A stretch of 64,000 nucleotides of DNA. Origin: Epichloe hybrida (lineage: Eukaryota; Ascomycota; Sordariomycetes; Hypocreales; Clavicipitaceae). The notes beneath the pieces were generated by a model. The model saw nothing but the letters and a program-made list of their open reading frames with translations. It was not told where the DNA came from and ran no database searches. The stretch lies in contig JAFEKR010000014.1 in NCBI GenBank assembly GCA_019022495.1, positions 1,240,001 to 1,304,000 of the forward strand, given 5' to 3'. The translations under genes and the position numbers were made by a program. Below, in pieces: positions 21,769 to 32,663 of the stretch. Positions within the stretch are counted from its first letter, which is position 1, and every line of letters begins with the position of its first letter.

Positions 21769-23382
21769 ATGGCAACCATGTCCGAAAATGTCAACAGAGA
21801 GCATTCGGCAAGCAGCACGGATCAAGACATGTCGCCGTCCCGACAAACATGTCGACCCGCACAGGACACACTGAACTGGTCGGGAAGATCTGCTGGTCTG
21901 GGTACGTTTGACTTCACATCTGCTCCCTCCGATGTGTCAATACCATCCTTCGGTCCGGCGATTGCTGCGCTTGCAGATCTTTCATTTACACAGCCATCCG
22001 CTAGTTCTATGCCTGACGGCCAGCCGGACGTCTTTCAAGTCAGGGACTTTCACGATAAGAAGAGAATCAAGGTAGAACCAGACACGCCCGCTTTGGACTC
22101 CATAGATTACTGGATCTCTTTCGATGATGATCTCGATAAAATGGGGAGTTTCGAGATCGACTACTCCAAGCGACCTGATTTGCTCAGTCAAGATAGGTAC
22201 GCATTCATTGGTGTCAGACCCGACCACTCGATTGCCAGACACGAAGCTAACTGAACTCCAGCAAAATCGAAATCACGTCTGAATCTACCCCTGGGCTCGG
22301 TAGTGGATTGTACGCTACTGCAACTGCGCCATTTAGAGAAGAGGATTTCTTTGACGACAGCGCCTTTGAGCAAGCCATGTCAGACGATGAGGAGGAGGTG
22401 TTCGAATCAAGAACAAATATGAATACTAAGCCGACCGACCCGGCAAACCAGTCGGCATCTCAGCCCTCCATCGATAACAGCACTGGTACGTCTCAAAAGC
22501 ACGAGGGGTTGGAAACATTCCAACCGGACTTGCGACTCGCGTCTGCTGTTCGGGACGTGCCTAGACAAATGAGACGTGGCGTTTACGCTCCGGCTCCGTC
22601 TACGGAATATGACGAACAGCGAAGATTTTTAGAGGAAGCCTTGAGCTCGGGCAAGATACCCGGCGCTTTAATCCCACCCAATGGATTTGGCATAGGGTTT
22701 GGGGCAGGAATGGGGGGGTGCAGGCCACCGCAGCAATTTGAGAAGAAGTTCCCAAGTCCACGCAGCCAACTGTCGGAAGGCCAGACCAAGTCAATGAGCG
22801 CCAAGAATGGCGATGTATCCGATGAGCCCGATCTCGAGCCCAGAAAACAAACGAAGAGAATGACATCGACCGCGAGACCAACGGCTGCAAAGAAATCAAC
22901 TTTGTCGACTGTAGCTCCCAAAATCAAGTCGGCTGATCGGATAGCCCATAACGATGTCGAGCGGAAATACCGGACAAACTTGAAGGACAAGATTGCCGAG
23001 TTACGTGCCGCCGTGCCAGCTTTGCAAATATCCGGGGCAGATGGTGACTCTGAGGGCGGATCGGCTGCTGGACAGCAAAGTCGCAGTAAAATCAGCAAGG
23101 TGGGAAGAATATCTTTCACGCGATGGCTGTGAAGAGTCGATGCGCTTGTCTCGGGGAAAGATGCTAACCAAGTATGTCTGTCACTAGGGCACGGTGTTAA
23201 CGAAGGCAACCGAATACATTCACCAGCTTGAAGCTCGAAACAAAGCCATCGTACAAGAACACCAGCAGCTCTCACGAAGGATACAAGCATTCGAAACCCT
23301 ACTCAATACCACCGGTAGCCAAGCTGATCTGATGATGCCAAATCACAGCATGACACTTTTCGACCCTCGAGGTTTTTGTTAA
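21769..23382 (+). CDS. bHLH transcription factor, SREBP-like without membrane segments
   Basis: Three exons, 21769..22196, 22262..23099 and 23188..23382, give 486 residues. The bHLH starts near residue 367: basic region and helix 1 AHNDVERKYRTNLKDKIAEL, a loop of about 25 residues, then helix 2 GTVLTKATEYIHQLEARNKA and a leucine-zipper-like extension. The Tyr in RKYR replaces the usual Arg, a hallmark of the SREBP subgroup. There is no transmembrane or SCAP-binding region, so it resembles the short SrbB type of filamentous fungi, linked in Aspergillus to hypoxia and sterol control. The intron at 23100 falls inside the loop. ATG 21769 is chosen because the in-frame extension upstream has no ATG. 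Confidence 0.85.
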
Positions 23383-23939
23383 ATGACTTCATATGTTTGG
23401 GCCGGGAAGAGGGTAGGAGAACAGCATTGGGCGATAGACTATGTTTATACTCCGTGACGCCCTGGGCTATGCTTTCAAAGACTATAACAAGATGATGTTT
23501 GTCAATTCTCTCTCGAGAGAATTTTTGCCATTTTCGGAGCGGGCATCGGCACGGTGGCGTTTTTGTTTCTTGTGTTTTCTGACTATCATGTCTCCCTCTC
23601 GGTACTATGTAAATAGAATCATTCCCTGGCACATACAAACCTGGTAGAGGGTCAGAGCGCACTCTGATTGCATTTCAGAGCAAAATAGATGGAATCGGAC
23701 ATTGTTGCTCCCAAAGCCAGAGTTGTAGAGCAATTCCGTGGTTTGCAAATGACTTTCCCCCATTCGGATTCCTCTCATGGAAGAATATTCTTATTTTACG
23801 CGAACGCACTGCGCCGGATACGTCCCCACCGTGAATCTAGCTTGCCGGAGAACCACCCTAGACGGGCATGATGGCTCTGTGGTTTTCGTGTTCAAATGTA
23901 GCGACAGAAGTGGATGATGGACGCCACGTGCGTCCGTTG
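23383..23939. other. Convergent spacer, bHLH gene / ICP55
   Basis: This 557-bp stretch lies between two convergent genes. It has no credible frame and probably holds both 3' UTRs. Confidence 0.5.
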
Positions 23940-25625
23940 TCACCGCAGTGCCTCGATGTCATCCACCTCTTTGACGGCTTCCGTCGTCAGAATAAAGGGC
24001 GAGTCCTCATCGACGCAAATGCTATCTTCTATCCGAATGCCCATGCCGTGGAAATGCTTGGGCCATCGATCATCATACGGCACGTACACGCCCGGTTCGA
24101 TGGTGACACAGTGTCCACGCCTGAGTGTTTCTCTCCGAGTATACCCAGGACAATCGTGGACATCGAGGCCGATGTAGTGGCCGACGTGATGCGGAAACAA
24201 TTGGTCAATGGTGCCCATTGAGACATTGAAGCCAATGCTCTTGAGCTGGTCGACAAGGCCGCGTGCTGTGATTCCGTGAATCTCCTCGAGCGACATTTGG
24301 GCACTCTCGCGACAGAGGGACACACTGGTGCGTTGGACTCTGAGGACAGCTTCGTATACGTCTCGTTGGGCGGCGGTGAACTTGCCGGACACGGGCCACG
24401 TCCGCGATATATCAGTGATGTAGGTGCCATACTCGCCGCCGGCGTCCACAAGGATGAACTCGTCGTTCCTGAACGTGTTGTTGTTGACAGTGTAGTGAAT
24501 GCAGTTGGCGCGGTCTCCGCCAGCGATGACGGGGATGTAGGCCGGGCCGTCACACCCATTGGTGGCAAACTGATAGTCCAAGAAGGCGTGGAGGTCCTTC
24601 TCTTTGGTCCAGCCGCGTCGCATGGCCTCGGTGATGGCGCGACCCGAGATTTGTCCCGCCTTGCGCATGTTGGCCACCTCTGCTGCACTCTTGACCACCC
24701 GCAACTTATTCATGACGGGATACAGAGGCGTTCTTGCAGGGCGGGCTGATTCTTTGCTGGAGAAGAATTGCCACAACCAGTTCTTGCCCGAGTCAGCGGC
24801 AGGCTGCACGTCTGCATACACTAGCTTGGCGGACTGGAGAATTTCTGGAAGGAGGCTGTCCACGCCATCTATTGAATAGGCTTCATCTGCGTTGAAGATG
24901 TCTCGGGCTGCGTCGATGCCGTTTCGGTACCCGTTCCATTGCTCGTCCTTTGGGTCCTTGCGCTTGACGAACATGCGGAAGTTGTAGTCACCCATGTTCG
25001 GGCCAGTCTTGTCGATTACGGCAACAGCGTGATCCTCGTTCCAGCCTGTTAGCCAGAAGAAATTCGACTCCTGCCTGTAAGGATGGAAGACTGCGCCAGA
25101 CTTGTATTGAATGGAGGCAGCATGGAGAACCGCTACGCCCCCATCCGACATGGAATGGGCAAGGGCTGCTCTGCGATCGGCGTACTCTTGAGCTGTGATG
25201 CCAGGCGTGACTAAATATGCGGCCGAGAAGAAAATTAGTTGGAAGAGTAACCCGGAGAACGAAACAAGTTCGTGTGGCTGATTGCCGAGGTCTCGCTGAG
25301 GTCTGCCAACGGAATTTTACACGACAATGAAAGATTGTAATCGAATCAACAAAAGAGATGTGAGTGTGCTCTTACGTTCACCGGCTTTGAGCATGTGGGG
25401 ATGCGTCTCGTACACGGGCTGCCCAAACTGAATGTCGGCGGCAGACACAACCAGTCCACTGGAATAGAATCTACTAGTTACCGTGTGCTTCGAGGCATGG
25501 CATACCGTTCTCGTTCTCGACGATGAGATGTTTCTTGAGGGGTTCCTTGATGGCCACGGAGCCTTGATGGGTCGGGCGCTGCAAGGAAGCGACGAGCTCC
25601 GGAATGTAGGTCGTGGAAACTTCAT
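23940..25625 (-). CDS. ICP55: Mitochondrial intermediate-cleaving peptidase Icp55 (M24B aminopeptidase)
   Basis: Two exons, 25376..25625 and 23940..25210, give 506 residues. Icp55 trims one residue from matrix proteins after presequence removal. The pita-bread fold has all metal ligands: the DAG-x-TDISRTWP pair (VDAGGEYGTYITDISRTWP), HHVGHYIGLDVHD, TIEPGVY and IRIEDS. An N-terminal aminopeptidase-P domain precedes them. The first about 65 residues are rich in Arg, Ser and Pro and end in RFYSSGL, which fits a matrix presequence with cleavage after the R-F-Y group. The exon junction restores ETHPHMLKAGE-LTPGITAQEYADRR. An upstream in-frame ATG at 25703 would add 26 residues; I prefer 25625. Confidence 0.92.
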
Positions 25626-26526
25626 TTCAAAATAAGCGCAGGATGATTTCGCGAGGAATTGAAGAGGAGCTCCCAGATGGCCAGATGGGGAAGATGGCCC
25701 CAATGGCGTAGAAACGGAGAAACACCCACCACCCAGATGAGATGAAATGATGACAAAAAAACTAACATTAGTAGTTGTAAAAGTCTTGACGGCTTATGAG
25801 TAAGCAGAGCAGAAACGCGTCTGTTAAAACACGTCGTTGTGCAATGGTTTTATGCCATGTTGTGGAGCCACAGTACAGGGATTTGCTGCACGGCCTGGAG
25901 GGGCCTGGAGGGCTTCTTGCTCAATTCAGTGGTGCAAATAGTGTCGTGAAGTTGTGCAGTTCACCCGCCCGTTGCTGGTGCGGCGGCTTGGCCCGTGCGT
26001 GTTTTTGGTAGCCTCGCCAAACAGGGCCTAGCGCTGTTATGCCAAGCGCGAAGGCTCCATCAACAACTGGTGGTGTGACTGGCAACGTCCAGCAGAGCTC
26101 GACAAGCACGACTTGTTTCTTCTCAACCCGCACAACCACGTTCCTTCGAGGTTGAGTAGCAACGACAGTCCAAGCTGTTCAAAGAGGCTCTTGTCCCCTC
26201 TCGCGAGGCCTCATCTTGCGTCTTCAATGTCCTCTTAGCATCCTTTACTTCTCATCCGAAAGCCCGCAATTCTTGACGTGTATCGCCCTCTACACGTCGC
26301 GTGCTCGCCACGGACCAGGCCGAGCGCTCACCTTTGCTTGCAAAGACGTGCCCCAGCTTTTTGACCTCACACCAACAACCACCTCTAGCCGCAGGTTCAT
26401 AACAAACAACGACAAGTGTCCCATATTCTGGGGTCACGCTCTGGGTTTTCTACTTCCGGAGCATGCTTGTTGGACTGTTTTATGGCCGCCGTATCTCTAT
26501 CTCCCTCACCAGTTCCCATCGCGGCC
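25626..26526. promoter_or_regulatory. Divergent promoter region, ICP55 / DBF4
   Basis: This 901-bp spacer separates divergent starts. It is G/C-mixed and has no gene with support. Confidence 0.45.
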
Positions 26527-28591
26527 ATGTCCACGCGGCGGGTGCCTCTCGCGAGTAACCCCAATGTCGTCAACTCACCGTTACGGGGGCATGCTACCCT
26601 CAATGCCCACGCAAAACAGAAACGATCATACGCCAATGTGCAACGCGAAGAAGCCTACGGTCAGCCTCCACCCGCAAAGAAACAAGCGCTCGACAATGGC
26701 TCTCAACGGGCTGTCCGGTCCCCGACCAAGACGTCTCGTACCCAAGTGTTGGTACAACGCTCAGCTGCTACGCGCTCGACGACCCTAAAAGATCGTGCTA
26801 CGAGATCCGCACAAGATGCTACAAGAACTGTGCAAGACAAAGACACGGAGAAAGAGGCATGGAAAAAGCATTATCGGGTTAAGTTCCCTAAAATGGTGTT
26901 CTACTTTGAGAGTATACCGGATGATATCAGAGCAAAGTTGACGAAGCGAGTTACATATCTCGGTGCTGTGAGTAACTTCTTGCTCCCTATTGGAAGTCTT
27001 TTCAAACTCGCATGACCAGACCCAACGCGTTACTTACCCCCTTTTCTTTGATAGCGCCAAGAGCCCTTCTTTTCCATCGATGTAACCCACGTCGTCACAA
27101 CACGGTCGATCCCAGTCGAAAGATCCGAGACCGAGCAGCAACAACATGTGGAGCCTGACCAGCAAGAGCCTGAAGAGCAACCCCAAACTATAAATCCATC
27201 ATTGTTGGACCGAAACACGGTGGCAGCTCGAAGAAGGCTTCTCTTCGACTTCCGACAGGCCCAAGTGCCGTCAATTCAGAGCGATGATTCGACCAGACGA
27301 TCGAGGGGAACTCGTCATAACGATGTCCTGCACAAAGCTCGGGAAATGGGCAAGAAAATCTGGTCGTTGGACAAATTTCAGAACATGCTTTCTGTTTTAT
27401 TGGAATCAGAGACCCAGTCTGGCAGTCACTCGACCAGAACAACGAGTGTTCGTAGCCAGTACGGGATTGCCAAGGGTGCACATGAGCCAAACTTGCTCCA
27501 ATTGCTGCACAACGAACGCATCAATGGCCCATCTGATCGCGACCCCACTGCTGTTAACCGAGAGTTGGTTTACTTCAAAGGACCATACATATACGTGTGG
27601 GACATGGATGACAAGCACAAGCCCATCATGGTACGAGAGTATCCTAAAGTAATCAACAAGCAGGATGGTGAATGGCCTCAATTTCGAAGCGTCGGTAATG
27701 GTCGGTGCCCATTTGTGGAAGAGGTTGAGATTCCTGAAAAGGAACAGCGCTGCACGCGTGAGCGAGAGCAAGCCCGGCTTGTCAAGAAGGAGGATGCGGT
27801 CCCCACGCTCAAGCCCCCGGAGATTCCTCTGCCCAAACCTGTCACTGGAAAGCGAAGCCTGACAGAAATGGAGGACGGGCGCAACCGTGCTCGATCGACT
27901 GCTTCTGCCGATGTTTTCAATCCTGCCAAAGCCGCCATCTCCAAGCAGACGGAAACGAAACTGCAAAACGCCTTCACGAGTCGTGCTGAAGCTGCGAGAT
28001 TATTTGCTGGCGAGCCCGTAGCTTCGGGCATGCAGCCATCAAATTTCACCTCCGCAATCCGTTCCCAGATGATTTCTTCCACATCTGGTATCAATGGCAG
28101 CAAAGCTGGAACCAGCAAAGAGGTACATGGCCTGCAGAGGAAGGTACTTCAAAAGGCTCGTCCAGCTTCACATGATGTGAGCTCTCGTCGGCTTGCCGAA
28201 GTCTCGATGGACGTCGCATCTAGTCGATCGACGAATATGGGCCGTCCTACATCCAGGGCTGTCCAGCCTCAAGACGATGATTCCCAAAGAACAGACGGAA
28301 AAGATAAAAAGACACACTCACAAACACTCAAGAGCAAGCGAGATTTGAAGCCGGGCTATTGTGAGAATTGCCAGGATAAGTTTAAAGATTTTGATGAGGT
28401 TTGTACTCTTTTCTCTCTCTCCATCTCGAGTTGTCTCACGTTGACACCCTTTCAAGCATATTCTCTCTCGAAAGCATCGCAAATTTGCAGAGAACAGCGA
28501 CAACTGGACCGAGCTGGACTTGCTGCTTGAGCAGCTCAAACGCGTACCGAAATATGCAGGCGCCGACTCCGATGAAGATGGAGGTTGGTAG
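26527..28591 (+). CDS. DBF4: Dbf4 regulatory subunit of Cdc7 kinase
   Basis: Three exons, 26527..26967, 27055..28398 and 28457..28591, give 639 residues. Dbf4 activates Cdc7 to phosphorylate Mcm2-7 at replication origins. Visible parts: an N-terminal BRCT-like motif N split by the first intron (KMVFYFESIPDDIRAKLTKR then FFSIDVTHVVTTRSIP), motif M around 270-300 (VYFKGPYIYVWDMDDKHKPI), and the Dbf4-type zinc finger with C583, C586, H596 and H602 (GYCENC then HILSRKHRKF), whose His pair lies in the last small exon. The last intron is needed to complete the finger. Start MSTRRVPLASNPN is preferred over in-frame ATGs at 26416 and 26482. A degraded N-box or KEN could not be judged by eye. Confidence 0.93.
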
Positions 28592-29700
28592 AAACGACAC
28601 CCGCAGTATATATTTCATCAACGCTACACATGGCCCCTTCTCGACAACCGATACCGTCGCGCACCAAAAGTACCATGAACGAATCGAAATCAGGTACTCA
28701 GATGAGCATATTCGTCCACCAACTACCTTGCTTGACCTTTGACATCTGGCGTCTTCTCTGTTTGTCCTGGCGTGGGCTGCATGCGATTCACGCTCTATTT
28801 TTATTTCCCATTTTCCCGCAGAACAATCAGATCCCCGCTGCAGCATAGAATCCAAACGATACCACATTTCATTTCTCCAACGGTTAAATGTTAACCAAAA
28901 GGGGATCCATTAAAGGCGGCCGGTTTTCCGATGGAGCGATTTATCCAATCATTCTATTTACTTCATTCTTCTTATGCTCCGCATCATGAACTGCATGCAA
29001 GTCGGCGCAAGCGGCATGGCTAGTCATTTTTATCATTTCTTCTTCTTTTCATTCCTTGGTCGATTGGAACGTCCTACCATGACGAGGCGTTTTTATTTAT
29101 TTATTTTTCTTCCCACCTGGTATCTTTACAGCGAAGCAACCACGTCAAGGATTGGAAAAATGTAATGCAAGGAAGGCAACAAATGCTTGGGAATGGTCTG
29201 CATGGTGGAAAGGTCGAGGAGCATGCTTGGTTGGTGCTGCACATTACATATAAACGCTCATGTCTGTGGAAAGCCACCGTGGTTGTACATATACTTGTTA
29301 CTCACGTATATGTATTTTGCATGTTACGATAACAAAGCAAATTATAAAGAGTAATAGTATCCAAATATGTCCTGTGACGGGCGATTGCTTGCACCGCGTC
29401 CTCCGTACTCCGTATGTACGCCATTCCATAATATTGGGGGTGTGAACGGAGTAGTAAGACATACAGTGTCCAGCCTGCAGCAAATCGCACTGTCCCATCG
29501 GGTTGGAGCCACACTCCACAGCAGCTGATGATAGCAGTCTGCCTGCCTCTTCGATTTCAAGCAGTCCCCCGTTTCATACACCGAGCCAAGAATACCGATC
29601 ACGACACCATTCCATGTGAATCCGCTCTGAATCCACCGTCGGCTTTTTTTTTTCTTCCCCCAGAGCACGGTAGCCTCTGTTACTCCATCTCTGAGCTACA
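28592..29700. other. 1.1-kb intergenic region DBF4 to ATG12
   Basis: This is 3' UTR of DBF4 and upstream DNA of ATG12. A TACTCCGTACTCCGTA motif cluster lies near 29401-29413. No gene is seen. Confidence 0.5.
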
Positions 29701-30286
29701 ATGAATCTCGACCGTGCCCAAGCTCCATCTCCTTCCCTGCCTATACCTGAACAAGGGCGCGATTCTCCCTCATCCGGAATTACGTCTCCGCTCCCCGAGG
29801 GAGAAGATGGCCTCGGTTCGGCCTCACCAGAGCTTCCACTGACCATGAGTGCCTCCGTGATGCTTGCCGAGTTGCCCCGAGACGCCACGGCTGCTCTGGA
29901 GAGTGTCGGCGGGTTCGCGCAGGAGAAGGTAGTCGTGAGATTCAAGCCAATGGGTGCGGCTCCAAGTCTTGCTCAGGAGCTGTGCAAGATTACTGCCACA
30001 CGAAAATTCGAGGAAGTCGTGAGATACTTGAGGAAGAAGCTGAGATGCAAAGACACGGACAGTGTCTTTTTGTATGTGAACAGTGCGTTTGCGCCAAGCT
30101 TGGACGAGGTTGTGGGAAACTTGCATCAGGTACGTTGGTTTGAGCGAGACACGGTTGTTGTCACGGGTAAGAAGAGGAACAGGGTTGACGAGCGAGGCTG
30201 ATTTCTTCTTGAATGTTGTACAGTGCTTCAAAAACGCCCAGGATCAACTCATTGTTGCATACTCCATGACCCCGGCTTTCGGCTAA
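29701..30286 (+). CDS. ATG12: Autophagy ubiquitin-like protein Atg12
   Basis: Two exons, 29701..30129 and 30224..30286, give 163 residues. Atg12 is conjugated through its C-terminal Gly to Atg5 and, with Atg16, serves as the E3 for Atg8 lipidation. The ubiquitin fold covers about 78-163: KVVVRFKPMGAAP, then FEEVVRYLRKKL and SVFLYVNSAFAPSLDEVVGN. The second exon adds CFKNAQDQLIVAYSMTPAFG, ending in the required Gly with no extension after it. The first about 75 residues are a low-complexity Pro/Ser-rich extension usual in filamentous fungi. It is convergent with the panB gene, 198 bp between stops. Confidence 0.95.
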
Positions 30287-30484
30287 CTCTTTCGACGTCC
30301 ATCTTTGAGCTCTTTTCCATCACCTCAACCTCTGAAACATGCCAAACGACCGCAAACCGCCTATTCATGCTGATATTGATATCCATCCAGTGCGAATGCG
30401 CCATCGCTTATGAAACCTGTCACGATTTAGAATGATGGGACAACCTCGTATGGTTGTGTGGACAAAACAGACACGCTTCTCTCA

Positions 30485-31658
30485 TCACAGATTCCTGACC
30501 GCCTTCTCGAATGCTACAAACTCCTCTTCCGGCATGGGATAGGTATGTTCCTTGGCTGGGTAGTCTCGGCTCTTCACCTCGACTCGATACGTCTCAATCG
30601 CCTTGAGAGTCTCGCTCCAAACATGGCCGTACTTTTTGACGAACTTGGGCAGGTACCTGCCCGGCGGGAAATTACCAGTCATGTCGGTCTGCACCAGAAC
30701 TTGTCCTGAGCAACCTGCACCCGCACCGATACCGATGGTAGGTATGGCTAGTTTCTGCGTGACGAGCGCAGCAACTTCAGCGGGGACGGCTTCGAGAACA
30801 ATGGCGAAACAGCCAGCTTTCTGGACGGCCAAGGCATCCTCAAGGACTGACATGGCGCTTTTAGAGGTCTTGCCCTGAACACGGAAGCCGCCCAGAGCGT
30901 TCTGCCGCTGCGGGGTGAGACCAACGTGGCCCAGCACCGGGATGCCCGCAGCAGTGATCTTTTGAATAGTTGGTGCCATTTCTTTGCCCCCTTCCAGCTT
31001 GATGCTCTGAACACGGCCTTCCTTGATGAAGCGAATGGCTGTGGAGAGCGCTTGCTCAGGAGAGACCTCGTAGGATCCCATGGGCAAGTCGCCGACCTGA
31101 GTTGAGATATGGGGTGTCAGCCAATACCCAAGTACAAGTTCATTCCATTTGTGCGGCACGAGACATTGTAGAATGGCCAGACGACAAGAACGAACTTACA
31201 GTAAAGGCACCCTTGGTGGCTCGGGCCACAGACCGACAGTGCAGCAGCATCTCTTCAACAAGAACCTCGCTGGTATCTTCCATGCCCAGGGCGACCATGG
31301 CCAAGCTATCACCGACCAGGATGACATCCATACCAGCATGATCGGCAACGTGGGCGCTAGGAAAATCATGGGCTGTCATCATAGTGATGGGTTCACCTCT
31401 TCCGTGGAGGCTTCTCAGTGTTCCCAGAGTGACCTTCTTCCGTTGGTTGGCGGGTGCAGCTCCCATGGGAGAATGAGAGCTGTGCCTGACATGACTGGGA
31501 GCAATGGCACCGCATGTCGAGGGTGTAGAAGCCGTGGCGGAAGGTGATTGCAGCAATGAGTTTCGAGCAATGGCAGAAACTGCAACTGCAAGGCGTCGCG
31601 GTCGTGATGCTCGTGAGACTTGGGCACACGACCGTCTGAGACACGTGACAGTGGACAT
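30485..31658 (-). CDS. panB: 3-methyl-2-oxobutanoate hydroxymethyltransferase (PanB)
   Basis: Two exons, 31200..31658 and 30485..31096, give 356 residues. The enzyme makes ketopantoate from 2-oxoisovalerate and methylene-THF, the first committed step of pantothenate and CoA synthesis. The TIM-barrel signatures are clear: MMTAHDFPSAHVADHAGMD, ILVGDSLAMVALG, FTVGDLPMGSYE across the splice junction, SIKLEGG, PVLGHVGLTPQ and PTIGIGAGAGCSGQVLV. The first about 75 residues are Arg/Ser/Ala-rich and look like a mitochondrial presequence. The C-terminal tail is typical of fungal PanB. Confidence 0.95.
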
Positions 31659-32663
31659 GGTGGCGGTAGGGGTGAGAGACGTGTGTAACGTGTATGTACT
31701 CCGTATGACCTTGAGGATTTGTGTGTGTTGTGTGTGGAGGGGGACTCAGTAATAAAGATGAGAAGGTACGTACCCGAGGTACAAGCCGCGGTACTTCTTC
31801 GTGCAATGAAGCACAGTGTAGAATATGTATGTACAGCAGGGAAGATAATTAGGTCAAGGGTAAAGGAAAAAAAAAAAAAAAAGAGAGAAAAAAGCCATTC
31901 ATTTAATAAATGAGAAACAGGCCCGAGTCCCAGATACTGTTCAAGTGGAGATTATGAAAGAACGGAAAAAAATTGTGGTCGAGTCGCGACTCGCAACGAA
32001 GGGTTTTTATCAAGACTTGGCCATGATGGTTTTTACGTTGTACAACTGAGTATCTTTGTGGTGGGGGGGGGGCAGCGTGTGCAGATTTGACCGACCAGTG
32101 ACCGTTTTGTCGGGTGCAGTGCAGTGCAGGGGGTTCGACGACCCGCCAGGGACGGAACAACGGAACTCGGTGGTGCCGAGGCTGACGCCAGGTCGTTCAT
32201 TCATTCCGCTCTTCACCGCGTGCTCCTTTCAATTCATTCGGCACATTGTCGCCGTTTACATTTACTGCTGTGGAATGATGCAGGCGATGTCAAAGGGTGA
32301 GAAGAAGTGAAGAAGATGATTTACTATCCAGGAAATCGGAATATCATAGAGGGAAAAAGCAAGCTTATTATAAGCTTTAAATCTATTGATAAGTAAATCT
32401 AGGTCTTTAAAATAAAGCCTATGATGAACGCAATGACAAGCACAATGCGTGAATTTGCGTTAGAGAACGAAAAGGTGATGACGAGGGTGATGCCTCAAAT
32501 TTGAGGCTGCGATGTGAGGCTGCGATAACCTCAACAACGGCCATACCGATTTCAGTGCCCGCCAGTCTACGATACTGGAGGAAATGACTTATCCTCGGGC
32601 CCCTTTCCCCAGGAATAGGTGCGAAATACGGCACGGGAAATTTTCTTATGGAAGATGATGTTG
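31659..32663. other. 1.0-kb region between panB and the GH92 gene
   Basis: Both flanking genes point left, so this is promoter of panB and 3' UTR of the mannosidase. Features seen are an A-rich tract near 31868-31893, a GTGCAGTGCAG repeat near 32115, and an AT-rich patch at 32340-32425. No gene is supported. Confidence 0.5.

Noticed and set aside
25490..25625. Alternative frame over the ICP55 presequence reading VSTTYIPELVASLQ
   Set aside because: It looks protein-like by eye but has no ATG and no splice phase leading into the ICP55 domain; the presequence frame fits an Arg/Ser-rich mitochondrial leader better.
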